Shown here piece after piece: positions 10,176-18,042 of a stretch of DNA of 64,000 nt. The translations under genes and the position numbers were made by a program. Position 1 is the stretch's first letter. Every line of letters starts with the position of its first letter. This DNA is from Bacillota bacterium. GTDB lineage: Bacteria; Bacillota; Clostridia; Clostridiales; Clostridiaceae. The stretch is taken from NCBI GenBank assembly GCA_023424785.1, contig JAFADP010000005.1, forward strand, positions 20,017 to 84,016. The letters run 5' to 3'. The notes under the pieces were generated by a model. The model made no database searches and had not been told where the DNA came from. It was given only the letters and a program-made list of their open reading frames with translations.

Positions 10176-10395
10176 GAAAATACCCCCTTTTTTATTTTAA
10201 TTTGTATACTCTGCCCCAAGAATATAAGATTATATAATTTATCTCTTTTATTTTAACATATTATCCTATAAATAACAATAGATCCAATATTGCTTTTGCA
10301 AGTTTCAATCATCACTCTTTCAATATATAATATTTTTTTTATTTTTATTCCTATTTAAAAAGATTTATTGCAAGTTTTTATATAAATATTGCAAT

Positions 10396-10430
10396 AAAAA
10401 AAGAGTGCTAATTTAGCACATCTCTTTTTA
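10396..10430 (-). terminator. Terminator of nrdD
   Basis: Hairpin with stem AAGAG..TGTGCTA against TAGCACTCTT on the minus strand and a T tail. It overlaps the last codon of nrdD (stop at 10428). Confidence 0.85.
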
Positions 10431-12539
10431 TAAATAAGTATTTATATGGTTTTCTGTATGAGTTATTCTGTCTTTTCTCTCATTATACTTTCCAGGTCCA
10501 AATCTCTCATCTAAACTTAAGTAACCTGTTACTCTTGAAATGCCTTGAATATTAGCACTATTACACTTTGGACATTTACATTCATTACTAAATAATTGCT
10601 CTCCACATTCCTTACAATATCTTATATGGAAGTTTATTCCCATATATCCCATATTAGTATTAGTAAATGCGTAATTTACTATATCCATAATTATCTCCGC
10701 TGTTGGATTATCATCTACTTCAATATAACTTATATGTCCTCCACTACATAATTTGTGGTATGGAGCTTCTATATCTATTTTTCTTTTTATTGATATAGGA
10801 TAATTAACAGGTATATGATAACTATTTGTATAATATTCTTTATCAGTTACTCCTGGTATTAATCCAAACATCTTTTTATCATACTTTATGAACTTTCCTG
10901 ATAGACCTTCTGCTGGAGTTGCATAAGTACTCCAATTTAACTTAGTTTCTTCTGTAAACTTATCTAGTTTCTCTCTTAAAAAAGTAATAATTCTTAATCC
11001 TAATTCTCTAGATGAATCATCCTCTCCATGATGCTTTCCTGTTAATGCAACTAAGGTTTCCGCAAGTCCAATAAATCCTATTCCCCATGTACCTTGTTTT
11101 AAAATAGGTTCAATTGAATCATCTTGTTGTAAGTTCTCTGACCCTTTCATTAAATGTTGTCCTACTACAAAAGGTAAGTCCTTTACTCTTAATTTCTTTA
11201 AAACATTATATCTATGAAGCAATGATTCTTTTGCAAAATCAATTCTTTCATTAAAAATGCTAAAAAACTCATCAATATTTCCTTTTGCCTGTATTCCTAT
11301 TCTAGGAAGATTTATTGTTACTGGAGCAATATTTCCTCTTCCCTTACATCCTGGTTCTCCATTAACATTCTTCATAAGATATGTTCTACATCCCATAGTA
11401 GCTGGCATATATCCTTGATCATAATACTCTTTATTAAAATCTGCATCTATGTTCATAAATGTTGGATTCATTCTTTTAGCTGCTACTTTACAAGCTAATT
11501 TATATAAATAGAAATATGGATCACCTTCATTCTTATTAATTCCATCCTTAACTCTAAATATTATGTTAGGAAAAATAGGTTGTTCTCCTTTTCCTAATCC
11601 CTTTTCATATTCTAATAAAAATATCTCACAAATTAATGCTGCATCTTTATTATTCGGAATTCCCAAATTAATAGAACTAAATGGAACCTGTGATCCTGCA
11701 CGAGAATGCATAGTATTTAAATTATATACTATTCCTTGCATAGCTTGATGAATTCTTTTTATTAATCTTTTTTCAACTAATTCATCTAATATATCATCTT
11801 TAACTCCTAGTTCTATAAATTCTTGCTTTATTTCTTCTCTTGTAGGTTCAATAAATATAGACAGATCATTATCAAAATCCGGATGTGATTGTCCTCCAAA
11901 CATATCGTTTTGTGTAGATTGTAATAATATACATGAAAGCTCTGCAGCACTTTCTATTCTCTTTGGAACTTTTATAGTACCATATCCAGTATTAAATCCT
12001 CTTTCTAATACCTCTTTTGTTGGTATATGAAGACAATTAGTAGTTAAATTATAACTATCTAAATCGTGATAATATAAATCTCCTACTTCATGTAACTTTG
12101 CTAGATACTTAGGCATAGTAGCAAGATTATGCCACTTATTTGATTCTGATGCAATTCTTAAAAGCTTTGAACTGAAATTATTACCTACATTGGCATTATC
12201 TCTGTCTGTTTCTACTCCAATCTTTTCAATAGCCTTCATTAAATCAGATTTTATATCTCTTATTTTTGTTCTCTCTATTCTATAATTTGAATAAGCATTT
12301 GCTATATCTGTAAATTCTTCATCTTCCAACGCTTTTTCAACTAAATTTTGTATCTCTTCAACCTGTACTTTACTCTTTTCTTCTCTATCTATATAATTTA
12401 TTACTTTTTGTACAGTCTTATTTACCATTCCAAGTTCAAACTCTGATCCTACTTCATCAGCAGCACCTTTTATAGCTTGAGCTATCTTATCTTTATCAAA
12501 TTCTACTTCTCTGCCATCCCTCTTAACAACATATAGCAT
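10428..12539 (-). CDS. nrdD: Anaerobic ribonucleoside-triphosphate reductase (class III)
   Basis: Glycyl-radical enzyme that reduces ribonucleotides to deoxyribonucleotides without oxygen. The 703 residues begin with an ATP-cone domain (VVKRDGREVEFDKDKI, residues 4-95), the allosteric dATP/ATP sensor. The barrel follows, then a zinc ribbon with two CxxC pairs (CKECG and CKCPKC, about 640-660). The glycyl-radical loop RVTGYLSL is near 667, with Gly in position for NrdG. The start has a good GGAGAGG site. A candidate NrdR box lies 17 bases upstream of the start codon. nrdG is not adjacent but lies about 6 kb downstream on the same strand. Confidence 0.97.
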   Translation of the reverse strand: MLYVVKRDGREVEFDKDKIAQAIKGAADEVGSEFELGMVNKTVQKVINYIDREEKSKVQVEEIQNLVEKALEDEEFTDIANAYSNYRIERTKIRDIKSDLMKAIEKIGVETDRDNANVGNNFSSKLLRIASESNKWHNLATMPKYLAKLHEVGDLYYHDLDSYNLTTNCLHIPTKEVLERGFNTGYGTIKVPKRIESAAELSCILLQSTQNDMFGGQSHPDFDNDLSIFIEPTREEIKQEFIELGVKDDILDELVEKRLIKRIHQAMQGIVYNLNTMHSRAGSQVPFSSINLGIPNNKDAALICEIFLLEYEKGLGKGEQPIFPNIIFRVKDGINKNEGDPYFYLYKLACKVAAKRMNPTFMNIDADFNKEYYDQGYMPATMGCRTYLMKNVNGEPGCKGRGNIAPVTINLPRIGIQAKGNIDEFFSIFNERIDFAKESLLHRYNVLKKLRVKDLPFVVGQHLMKGSENLQQDDSIEPILKQGTWGIGFIGLAETLVALTGKHHGEDDSSRELGLRIITFLREKLDKFTEETKLNWSTYATPAEGLSGKFIKYDKKMFGLIPGVTDKEYYTNSYHIPVNYPISIKRKIDIEAPYHKLCSGGHISYIEVDDNPTAEIIMDIVNYAFTNTNMGYMGINFHIRYCKECGEQLFSNECKCPKCNSANIQGISRVTGYLSLDERFGPGKYNERKDRITHTENHINTYL

Positions 12540-12555
12540 TTTAACACCTCTCCAA

Positions 12556-12571
12556 ACACAATATATAGTAA
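12556..12571 (-). promoter_or_regulatory. Candidate NrdR box upstream of nrdD
   Basis: ACACAATATATAGTAA (written on the plus strand) matches the NrdR consensus ACACWATATATWGTGT except at the last positions. It sits just upstream of nrdD, the expected target. NrdR normally uses two boxes about 31 bp apart; I see no convincing second box, so this is a candidate only. Confidence 0.45.
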
Positions 12572-12750
12572 TATTACGATTTATTATACTTCATACTTTT
12601 TTATATTTCAATTTAGTTATGTTTGCATTATTTAGATAAATTTATGCCTAATCACATTTTATCCCCTCTTTTCTTCAATTATTAAATCTTTTCATCTGTC
12701 TATTATTTTATTTATTACTAACATAAACATATAAAAAGGAGGTTTTATAT

Positions 12751-13764
12751 ATGAGAAAAAAAATTTTATTTACTTCTTTAATGTTATTTCTTCTTACTAT
12801 TTTAGGATGTAACAAAAGTAATTTAGACTCTAAAGAAACCTTTAGTAATTTACCTAACGATAATAAAAGCTTAACTTCTTATTATACTGGTGAAAAAATA
12901 ACAACTGATGAAAATAGTTTACCTGCTTTTATGATTGTTATAGAAAATTCTACTAACTCAAGACCTCAAAGTGGATTATCACAAGCTGATATAATTTATG
13001 AAACTTCTGCTGAAGGTGGTATTCCTAGATTTATTGCATTATTTCAATCTGAATCCCCTGAAATAATTGGACCTGTAAGAAGTGTACGATCTTACTTTTT
13101 AGACTTAGCTAAAGAAAGAAATCTACCATTTGCTCATTGTGGTGGTTCTGAAGAAGCATTAAATGAAATTAACACTAATTCTTCACTTATGAGTATAAAT
13201 GAAATATCTAATGGTGATTATTTTTGGAGAGATAATACTAGAAATGCCCCTCATAATTTGTATACTTCTTCTAAAAACATTAGAAAGTTTATTTCATATA
13301 AATCATGGAATATAAAAAATAATAGTTTTTTCAAATTTGATGATAATTTTTTTAACTCCGATAATCTTACTAAAGCACTAAATGTTTTTATTAAAGTTAA
13401 CAGAACATATAACACAAGTTATTTTTATGAAGACAATCTTTATACAAAGTATATGGATGGAGAAATAGCGATAGATAAGAACACTAATAAGCCTCTTACC
13501 TTTTCTAACATAATAATTCAAAAAACATCTATAAATTTAAACAAGGATAACATTCACCTTGATATACAGCTTATAGGTAGTGGTTATGGGTATGTACTCT
13601 CTAAAGGAAAAATATTAAAAGTAACATGGAAAAAAGATAATGCATACTCAAACACTATATTATATGATGAAAATGGAAATGAGGTTCCTTTATCTCCAGG
13701 CAAAACAATTTGGAATATAATAGATAATGAATCTGTAATACAAGTAGATGATATGATTTTATAG
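12751..13764 (+). CDS. DUF3048 (YerB-like) lipoprotein
   Basis: A 337-residue exported lipoprotein. The N-terminus has a charged start (MRKK), a hydrophobic stretch and the lipobox LTILGC, so Cys20 should be lipidated and the protein held on the outer face of the membrane. The rest matches the DUF3048/YerB family: PAFMIVIENSTNSRPQSGLS near 54 and IGPVRSVRSYFLDLA near 111 are the family's hallmark segments, with a shorter C-terminal domain near 230-330 (YGYVLSKGKILKVTWKK). The function is unknown; the family is common in Firmicutes. The gene has an AAGGAGG site and is divergent from nrdD. Confidence 0.88.
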   Translation: MRKKILFTSLMLFLLTILGCNKSNLDSKETFSNLPNDNKSLTSYYTGEKITTDENSLPAFMIVIENSTNSRPQSGLSQADIIYETSAEGGIPRFIALFQSESPEIIGPVRSVRSYFLDLAKERNLPFAHCGGSEEALNEINTNSSLMSINEISNGDYFWRDNTRNAPHNLYTSSKNIRKFISYKSWNIKNNSFFKFDDNFFNSDNLTKALNVFIKVNRTYNTSYFYEDNLYTKYMDGEIAIDKNTNKPLTFSNIIIQKTSINLNKDNIHLDIQLIGSGYGYVLSKGKILKVTWKKDNAYSNTILYDENGNEVPLSPGKTIWNIIDNESVIQVDDMIL

Positions 13765-13882
13765 TTTTTTTATATTTAGTTGAATAACATTAGCACTTCT
13801 GATATATTATAACCATATCAATACTGATAATGTTATTACTAATGATAATATAGGTTCTTTTCATTTTAGGAGGTTAATATAA

Positions 13883-14725
13883 ATGCAAAAAATCGCAATT
13901 TTAACAGATAGTGCTTCTGATTTAACTATGGAGACATTAGAAAAACATAATATAAAACTTGCTCCATTTAGAATAATTTACTCTACTGGTGAATACGAAG
14001 ATAAGATTACAATACAAGCAGATGAAGTATATGAAAAATTAGAAAAAGAGGTTCCTACAACATCTTTACCTAGTGCTGAGACAATCAATAAGATACTTGA
14101 TGAACTAGAAGAAGAAGGATATACACATGTTATATCTATTAATATCTCTAGTGAACTTTCTGGAACATCAAATGCTATAAGATTAATATTAGAAGATCGT
14201 CCAAATCTAACTTCATTTGTATATGATTCAAAGACTCTTACAGCAGCTGAAGGATATATAGCATTACAGGCTGCATTAATGGTTGAAGAAGGAAAAACAT
14301 TCGAAGAAATAGTTTCAGCACTACCTAATATAAGAAAAAAATGTAATGTTTATTTTACTCTAAATACATTAGAGTATTTAAAAAAAGGTGGAAGAATAGG
14401 TAAGGTTAGTGGAACTATTGGAGAAATCCTTAACCTTAAACCAGTTATTCATGTTGGTGATGATGGAATATATAATACCTATGCAAAAGTTAGAGGAAGA
14501 AAACAATCTCTTAATAAACTAACTGGTATTATAAAAGATTATTTATCTAAAGGTAAATGTAACATATGGATAATGCATGGATGTGCACCTGATGAAGGTA
14601 AAGAATTCTTTGAATCAATAAAAAAGCTTGATAATATAAATGAAATACATTTCTCATATATTGGACCTGCCCTTGGAGTTCATACTGGTCCAGGATTAAT
14701 AGGTGCTTTTATTTATGAGGTTTAA
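13883..14725 (+). CDS. DegV family fatty-acid-binding protein
   Basis: A 280-residue DegV protein. The first residues IAILTDSASDLT hold the conserved TDS-S-DL motif, TTSLPSAE (about 54) the second ligand segment, and INISSELSGTSNA (about 92) the third. DegV proteins bind a long-chain fatty acid and, in Firmicutes, can serve as FakB subunits presenting fatty acids to the kinase FakA. No fakA is visible here, so a FakB role is inference. It is followed by the padR gene with only eight bases between them, which suggests one transcript. Confidence 0.93.
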   Translation: MQKIAILTDSASDLTMETLEKHNIKLAPFRIIYSTGEYEDKITIQADEVYEKLEKEVPTTSLPSAETINKILDELEEEGYTHVISINISSELSGTSNAIRLILEDRPNLTSFVYDSKTLTAAEGYIALQAALMVEEGKTFEEIVSALPNIRKKCNVYFTLNTLEYLKKGGRIGKVSGTIGEILNLKPVIHVGDDGIYNTYAKVRGRKQSLNKLTGIIKDYLSKGKCNIWIMHGCAPDEGKEFFESIKKLDNINEIHFSYIGPALGVHTGPGLIGAFIYEV

Positions 14726-14733
14726 TTAAAAAA

Positions 14734-15186
14734 ATGAGTAACCTTGATTTTATGGATGCAAAGGATATTAAAGCAGAAGAAAAAAGACTTTATGAAGAAT
14801 ATAAAGCTAAAGTCGCAGAATTAAAAAAGGTTCAAAGAGAAAAAGACTCTGTTGGTCAAATCTTCACAAAGGGACTTCTTCCAATTTATGTACTTTATAT
14901 TTTAAATATAGAGCCTACAAACGGAAATGAAATATCAAAAAAAATTGGTAAAAGAACTAATGGTTTATGGATACCAAGCACTGGAGGAATTTATCCTCTT
15001 TTAAAAAAATTAGAAAAGCAAGGTTTTATTATTGGAGAATGGGATGACCCAAATAAAAAGTTTCAAAAAATATATAGCTTAACTGATAAAGGTAGAAAAG
15101 AATTTGAAGCAAAAAAACAAATTCTTAAACCTAAAATAGAAGAAGCTTTTAAAGTTTTTCAAATAATATATTCTGATTTATATTAA
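14734..15186 (+). CDS. PadR family transcriptional regulator
   Basis: A 150-residue regulator. Residues 1-40 form a charged, probably helical extension (KAEEKRLYEEYKAKVAELKK). The PadR winged helix follows: LLPIYVLYILNIEPTNGNEISKKI is the first helix pair, PSTGGIYPLLKKLEKQGFI the recognition helix, and IYSLTDKGRKEFEAKK the wing and dimer helix. The family usually represses transport or stress genes. The target is unknown; co-transcription with degV suggests a lipid- or envelope-related role but does not show it. A short terminator follows. Confidence 0.9.
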   Translation: MSNLDFMDAKDIKAEEKRLYEEYKAKVAELKKVQREKDSVGQIFTKGLLPIYVLYILNIEPTNGNEISKKIGKRTNGLWIPSTGGIYPLLKKLEKQGFIIGEWDDPNKKFQKIYSLTDKGRKEFEAKKQILKPKIEEAFKVFQIIYSDLY

Positions 15187-15213
15187 GATATACTTTTTAG
15201 TATATCTTTTTAT
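15186..15213 (+). terminator. Terminator of degV-padR
   Basis: Perfect 8-bp stem AGATATAC/GTATATCT with a six-base loop and TTTTTAT tail, immediately after the padR stop. Confidence 0.8.
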
Positions 15214-15249
15214 ATTTTGGTAAATCATATCCTTAAGAGGTGATAACTT

Positions 15250-15426
15250 ATGAAAGGGTTACTTATTGATAAAAATGATACTGATGGTTTTATTATACTA
15301 CAAGATGATTCAATAATATCTATACCACTTTCAAATATAAAGGATAATAATGTTGGGTCTACTGTTGAATTCTCTCTTTTAAAAACTAATCACTATTTTC
15401 CTAAATTCAAAGATAATATATATTAA
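15250..15426 (+). CDS. Small conserved-looking hypothetical protein, 58 residues
   Basis: ATG at 15250 follows an AGAGGTGATAACTT ribosome-binding site and the frame runs 58 codons to TAA at 15424-15426, directly into a strong terminator. The product starts MKGLLIDKNDTDGFIILQDD and is predicted soluble and beta-rich, with the pattern of a small barrel (alternating hydrophobics in GFIILQ, SIISIPL, TVEFSLL). I do not recognise a family. A good ribosome-binding site, clean spacing after the padR terminator and a dedicated terminator make it a likely real gene; function is unknown. Confidence 0.6.
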   Translation: MKGLLIDKNDTDGFIILQDDSIISIPLSNIKDNNVGSTVEFSLLKTNHYFPKFKDNIY

Positions 15427-15465
15427 AAAAAATGTAGCACCTCTTATAGATGCTACATTTTTTTA
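15425..15465. terminator. Bidirectional terminator between the small gene and mrp
   Basis: Perfect 14-bp stem AAAAAAATGTAGCA/TGCTACATTTTTTT with T runs on both strands, placed between convergent genes. Confidence 0.92.
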
Positions 15466-16314
15466 ATATAATCCTTCAAAAATTAATGAGAATAAAGGAT
15501 TTTCTCTCACATATTCTTCTGCCTTACCTTCTTCTAAAGCCTCTGTGAAGTCTAAATCTATTGGTAGCTCTCCAATTAAAGGTAATCCTAAATACTCTGC
15601 ATGTTCTTCTGATGACTTCTTGCTAAATACATTTATTTTCTTATCGCAATCAGAACATCTTATATATGCCATATTTTCAACTACTCCTCTAACCTTTATT
15701 CCTATTTTTTCTGCCATTATTACTACCTTCTTAACAATCATAGAAACCATATCTTGTGGAGTTGATACTATAACCATTTCTTTTATAGGGAATTCTTGCA
15801 TAACTGTTAATGCAATATCTCCTGTTCCTGGTGGCATGTCTATTAATAAATAATCTAAGTCTCCCCACTCACTATCTAAATATAGTTGTTGTAATACTCC
15901 TGTTATAACAGGTCCTCTCCATATAACAGGTTGATCCTCAACTTGTGTAACTAAATTCATTGACATAACCTTTATTCCACTGTCAGTTTCTACTGGTTCA
16001 AATTTAAAGCTACTCTCATTTACAGGTATCATTTTTGCTCTTTTTTCATTTATACCAAAGAATCTTGGCATAGATGGACCTGTTATATCTGCATCTAATA
16101 CTCCTACAGAATAACCTTTCTTTCTTAACATTGTAGCAATTACACCTGTTATAGTAGATTTTCCAACTCCTCCTTTACCACTTATTACTCCAATAATATT
16201 CTTAACATTTCCATACTTAGGTAACATCTTCATTGAAATATTAGTTGTTGAACATGTTGTTATACCTTTAGAAGCACATGCTTCTTTACTTGAACAATTT
16301 GAACAATTACTCAT
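15463..16314 (-). CDS. Mrp/NBP35-type P-loop ATPase, Fe-S cluster carrier
   Basis: A 283-residue Mrp/ApbC protein that binds and transfers Fe-S clusters. The N-terminal cysteines (Cys4, Cys7, Cys12 in CSNCSSKEAC) resemble the NBP35-type cluster site. The deviant Walker A GVISGKGGVGKST is near 42-54, a switch segment LLIDMPPGTGD near 156-166, and the bridging pair CSDC near 224. It is the third gene of an apparent lgt-lipoprotein-mrp operon, 21 bases after the lipoprotein gene. Client proteins are unknown; the many radical-SAM and Fe-S enzymes in this region show the need for such a carrier. Confidence 0.92.
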   Translation of the reverse strand: MSNCSNCSSKEACASKGITTCSTTNISMKMLPKYGNVKNIIGVISGKGGVGKSTITGVIATMLRKKGYSVGVLDADITGPSMPRFFGINEKRAKMIPVNESSFKFEPVETDSGIKVMSMNLVTQVEDQPVIWRGPVITGVLQQLYLDSEWGDLDYLLIDMPPGTGDIALTVMQEFPIKEMVIVSTPQDMVSMIVKKVVIMAEKIGIKVRGVVENMAYIRCSDCDKKINVFSKKSSEEHAEYLGLPLIGELPIDLDFTEALEEGKAEEYVRENPLFSLIFEGLY

Positions 16315-16335
16315 TATATTTTTCTCCTTTTCGTT

Positions 16336-17166
16336 TTACCAATTATCTGGCTTTGTATTTACTTCTCCTATATTAATGCTCCAGTCTTTTCCTTCATAGG
16401 TTCCTTGAACATAATAAGTACCATATACTTTATTCTTTTTATCATCTACAGTAATTGTAGTTTTAAATAACTTGCTAGTATATCCTCTATTTTTAACTGT
16501 AATAACAGTATCAAAGTTTTCAATGTTATTATTAACTAATTCTGTACCACTAATTACCTTATCTAGATCTTTTTTAAACTTTTCCAAGTTTACAGATAAT
16601 ACATACTTTAAGCAATCTACATCCCCTGCTATATTTACTCCAATTTTATTACCCTTACCTAATCTTTCTTTTTCAGCTTTTAATACTTCTAATATAGAAT
16701 TATAATATATATTCTGAAAATCTCTAGGTTTTCTAACAAATGATAAATTATCTATTATAGTGTCATCTAGATTCTTAGAGATTAAGTATGAGTTTTTTTC
16801 GTCATAAAAATTACCTATATCATTTTCACTAAATCCAACAACATACTTATATGATTTTACATCTTCTCCTATGTAAATATCAAATATGTAATCTGCATCT
16901 AATTCAGTCTTTTCTTCTGTAATTTTCCCAGATGATAATATATTATATATATCATTTACTGCATTTTTATCTGTTACAACAAATCTAAACCCTGCATCTC
17001 TAGTGCTTTGTATTATAATCTTATTTACCTTATTTTCTTTAATATATTCAAAATCATTATTTTTAAGTCCTAACTTAACCATTCCATTATCAATTAGTTG
17101 ACATCCCGAAAATAATGAAGCTACTAATACAACAAAAGTAATTATTAAAAATTTACTTTTCTTCAC
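16336..17166 (-). CDS. Hypothetical lipoprotein, downstream of lgt
   Basis: I prefer GTG at 17166 (product begins MKKSKFLIITFVVLVASLFSG, 276 residues) because a GGAG lies 10 bases upstream; a longer frame begins at 17199. Either way residues after the charged start form a hydrophobic signal ending in the lipobox LFSGC, so the protein should be lipidated and extracellular. The mature part is Lys/Asn/Asp-rich with no domain I know; it alternates strands and helices in two halves. The start overlaps the end of lgt by 14 bases, so the lipoprotein is translated right behind the enzyme that lipidates it. Confidence 0.75.
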   Translation of the reverse strand: MKKSKFLIITFVVLVASLFSGCQLIDNGMVKLGLKNNDFEYIKENKVNKIIIQSTRDAGFRFVVTDKNAVNDIYNILSSGKITEEKTELDADYIFDIYIGEDVKSYKYVVGFSENDIGNFYDEKNSYLISKNLDDTIIDNLSFVRKPRDFQNIYYNSILEVLKAEKERLGKGNKIGVNIAGDVDCLKYVLSVNLEKFKKDLDKVISGTELVNNNIENFDTVITVKNRGYTSKLFKTTITVDDKKNKVYGTYYVQGTYEGKDWSINIGEVNTKPDNW

Positions 17167-17929
17167 TAGCTCTATTCTCCTTTCCTCTATTAACAACATA
17201 AAAAATTATTATTCCAAATATTAATGTAAAAATAGCTATAAATTGAGATGTTGATAGTATTCCTACATTTCCTCTTGGATCATTTCTTAAAAATTCTACA
17301 AAGAATCTGCCAATACTATATAGAATAATATATAAAGAGAACGTTTTTCCTTTAACTTTACTTCTCTTAAAATAATATAATAAGAAAACTCCTAAAATGA
17401 AGTCAAATATAGATGAATATATCTGCGTTGGATGAAGATGAACTCCTGATGGTGCAAATGATAATTCATTATTTGGAAAAACTACTCCTATTGGCAGTGA
17501 AGTTTCTGCTCCATAACAACATCCTGCTAAAAAACATCCTATTCTTCCAAATCCTTGAGCTATTGCTACTGCTGGAACAACTGAATCTAATAAATCTAAA
17601 GTATTCCAATTCTTTCTCTTACAATAAGCATATATAGCCAAAGCACCAAAAATTATAGCTCCATATACTACAAATCCATTTCCAAAATCAAGTAATATAG
17701 ATGGATTTTTTATTATATCTTTTATTTCTGTTACTATAAATAATATTTTTCCACCTAAAACTCCCATTATTACAGTAATTAAAATAAGATTAAATATACT
17801 GTCTTCATCATAGCCTTTTGCTTTTGAATTACTGGTAAATATGTAAGAAGCCACCAATATACCTATCATAATCATTAGGCCATAACCATATACGTGAAAT
17901 TTTCCAAATTCAAATAATACCGGTTTCAT
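17153..17929 (-). CDS. lgt: Prolipoprotein diacylglyceryl transferase
   Basis: Membrane enzyme that adds diacylglycerol to the lipobox cysteine of prolipoproteins. The 258 residues contain seven hydrophobic segments. The N-terminus (FHVYGYGLMIMIGI) holds the family's YGL-type start, and the Lgt signature is seen as GRIGCFLAGCCYG near 128-140, in the variant form common in clostridia. HLHPTQIYSSIFDF near 167 and GRFFVEFLRNDPRG near 211 match other Lgt blocks. It heads an operon with a lipoprotein and an Mrp protein. Several lipoproteins in this window (DUF3048, this operon's, and that at 42224-43288) are its likely substrates. Confidence 0.94.
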   Translation of the reverse strand: MKPVLFEFGKFHVYGYGLMIMIGILVASYIFTSNSKAKGYDEDSIFNLILITVIMGVLGGKILFIVTEIKDIIKNPSILLDFGNGFVVYGAIIFGALAIYAYCKRKNWNTLDLLDSVVPAVAIAQGFGRIGCFLAGCCYGAETSLPIGVVFPNNELSFAPSGVHLHPTQIYSSIFDFILGVFLLYYFKRSKVKGKTFSLYIILYSIGRFFVEFLRNDPRGNVGILSTSQFIAIFTLIFGIIIFYVVNRGKENRASEEK

Positions 17930-18042
17930 ACTCCCTCCTTAGTATAAAATAATACATAATATATTAGGAGAAGCTTATTAGCTTCTCCTAATATATTTAA
18001 ATTATAATACTTTAGTATACTATTGGCAAATTTTAATTTACT

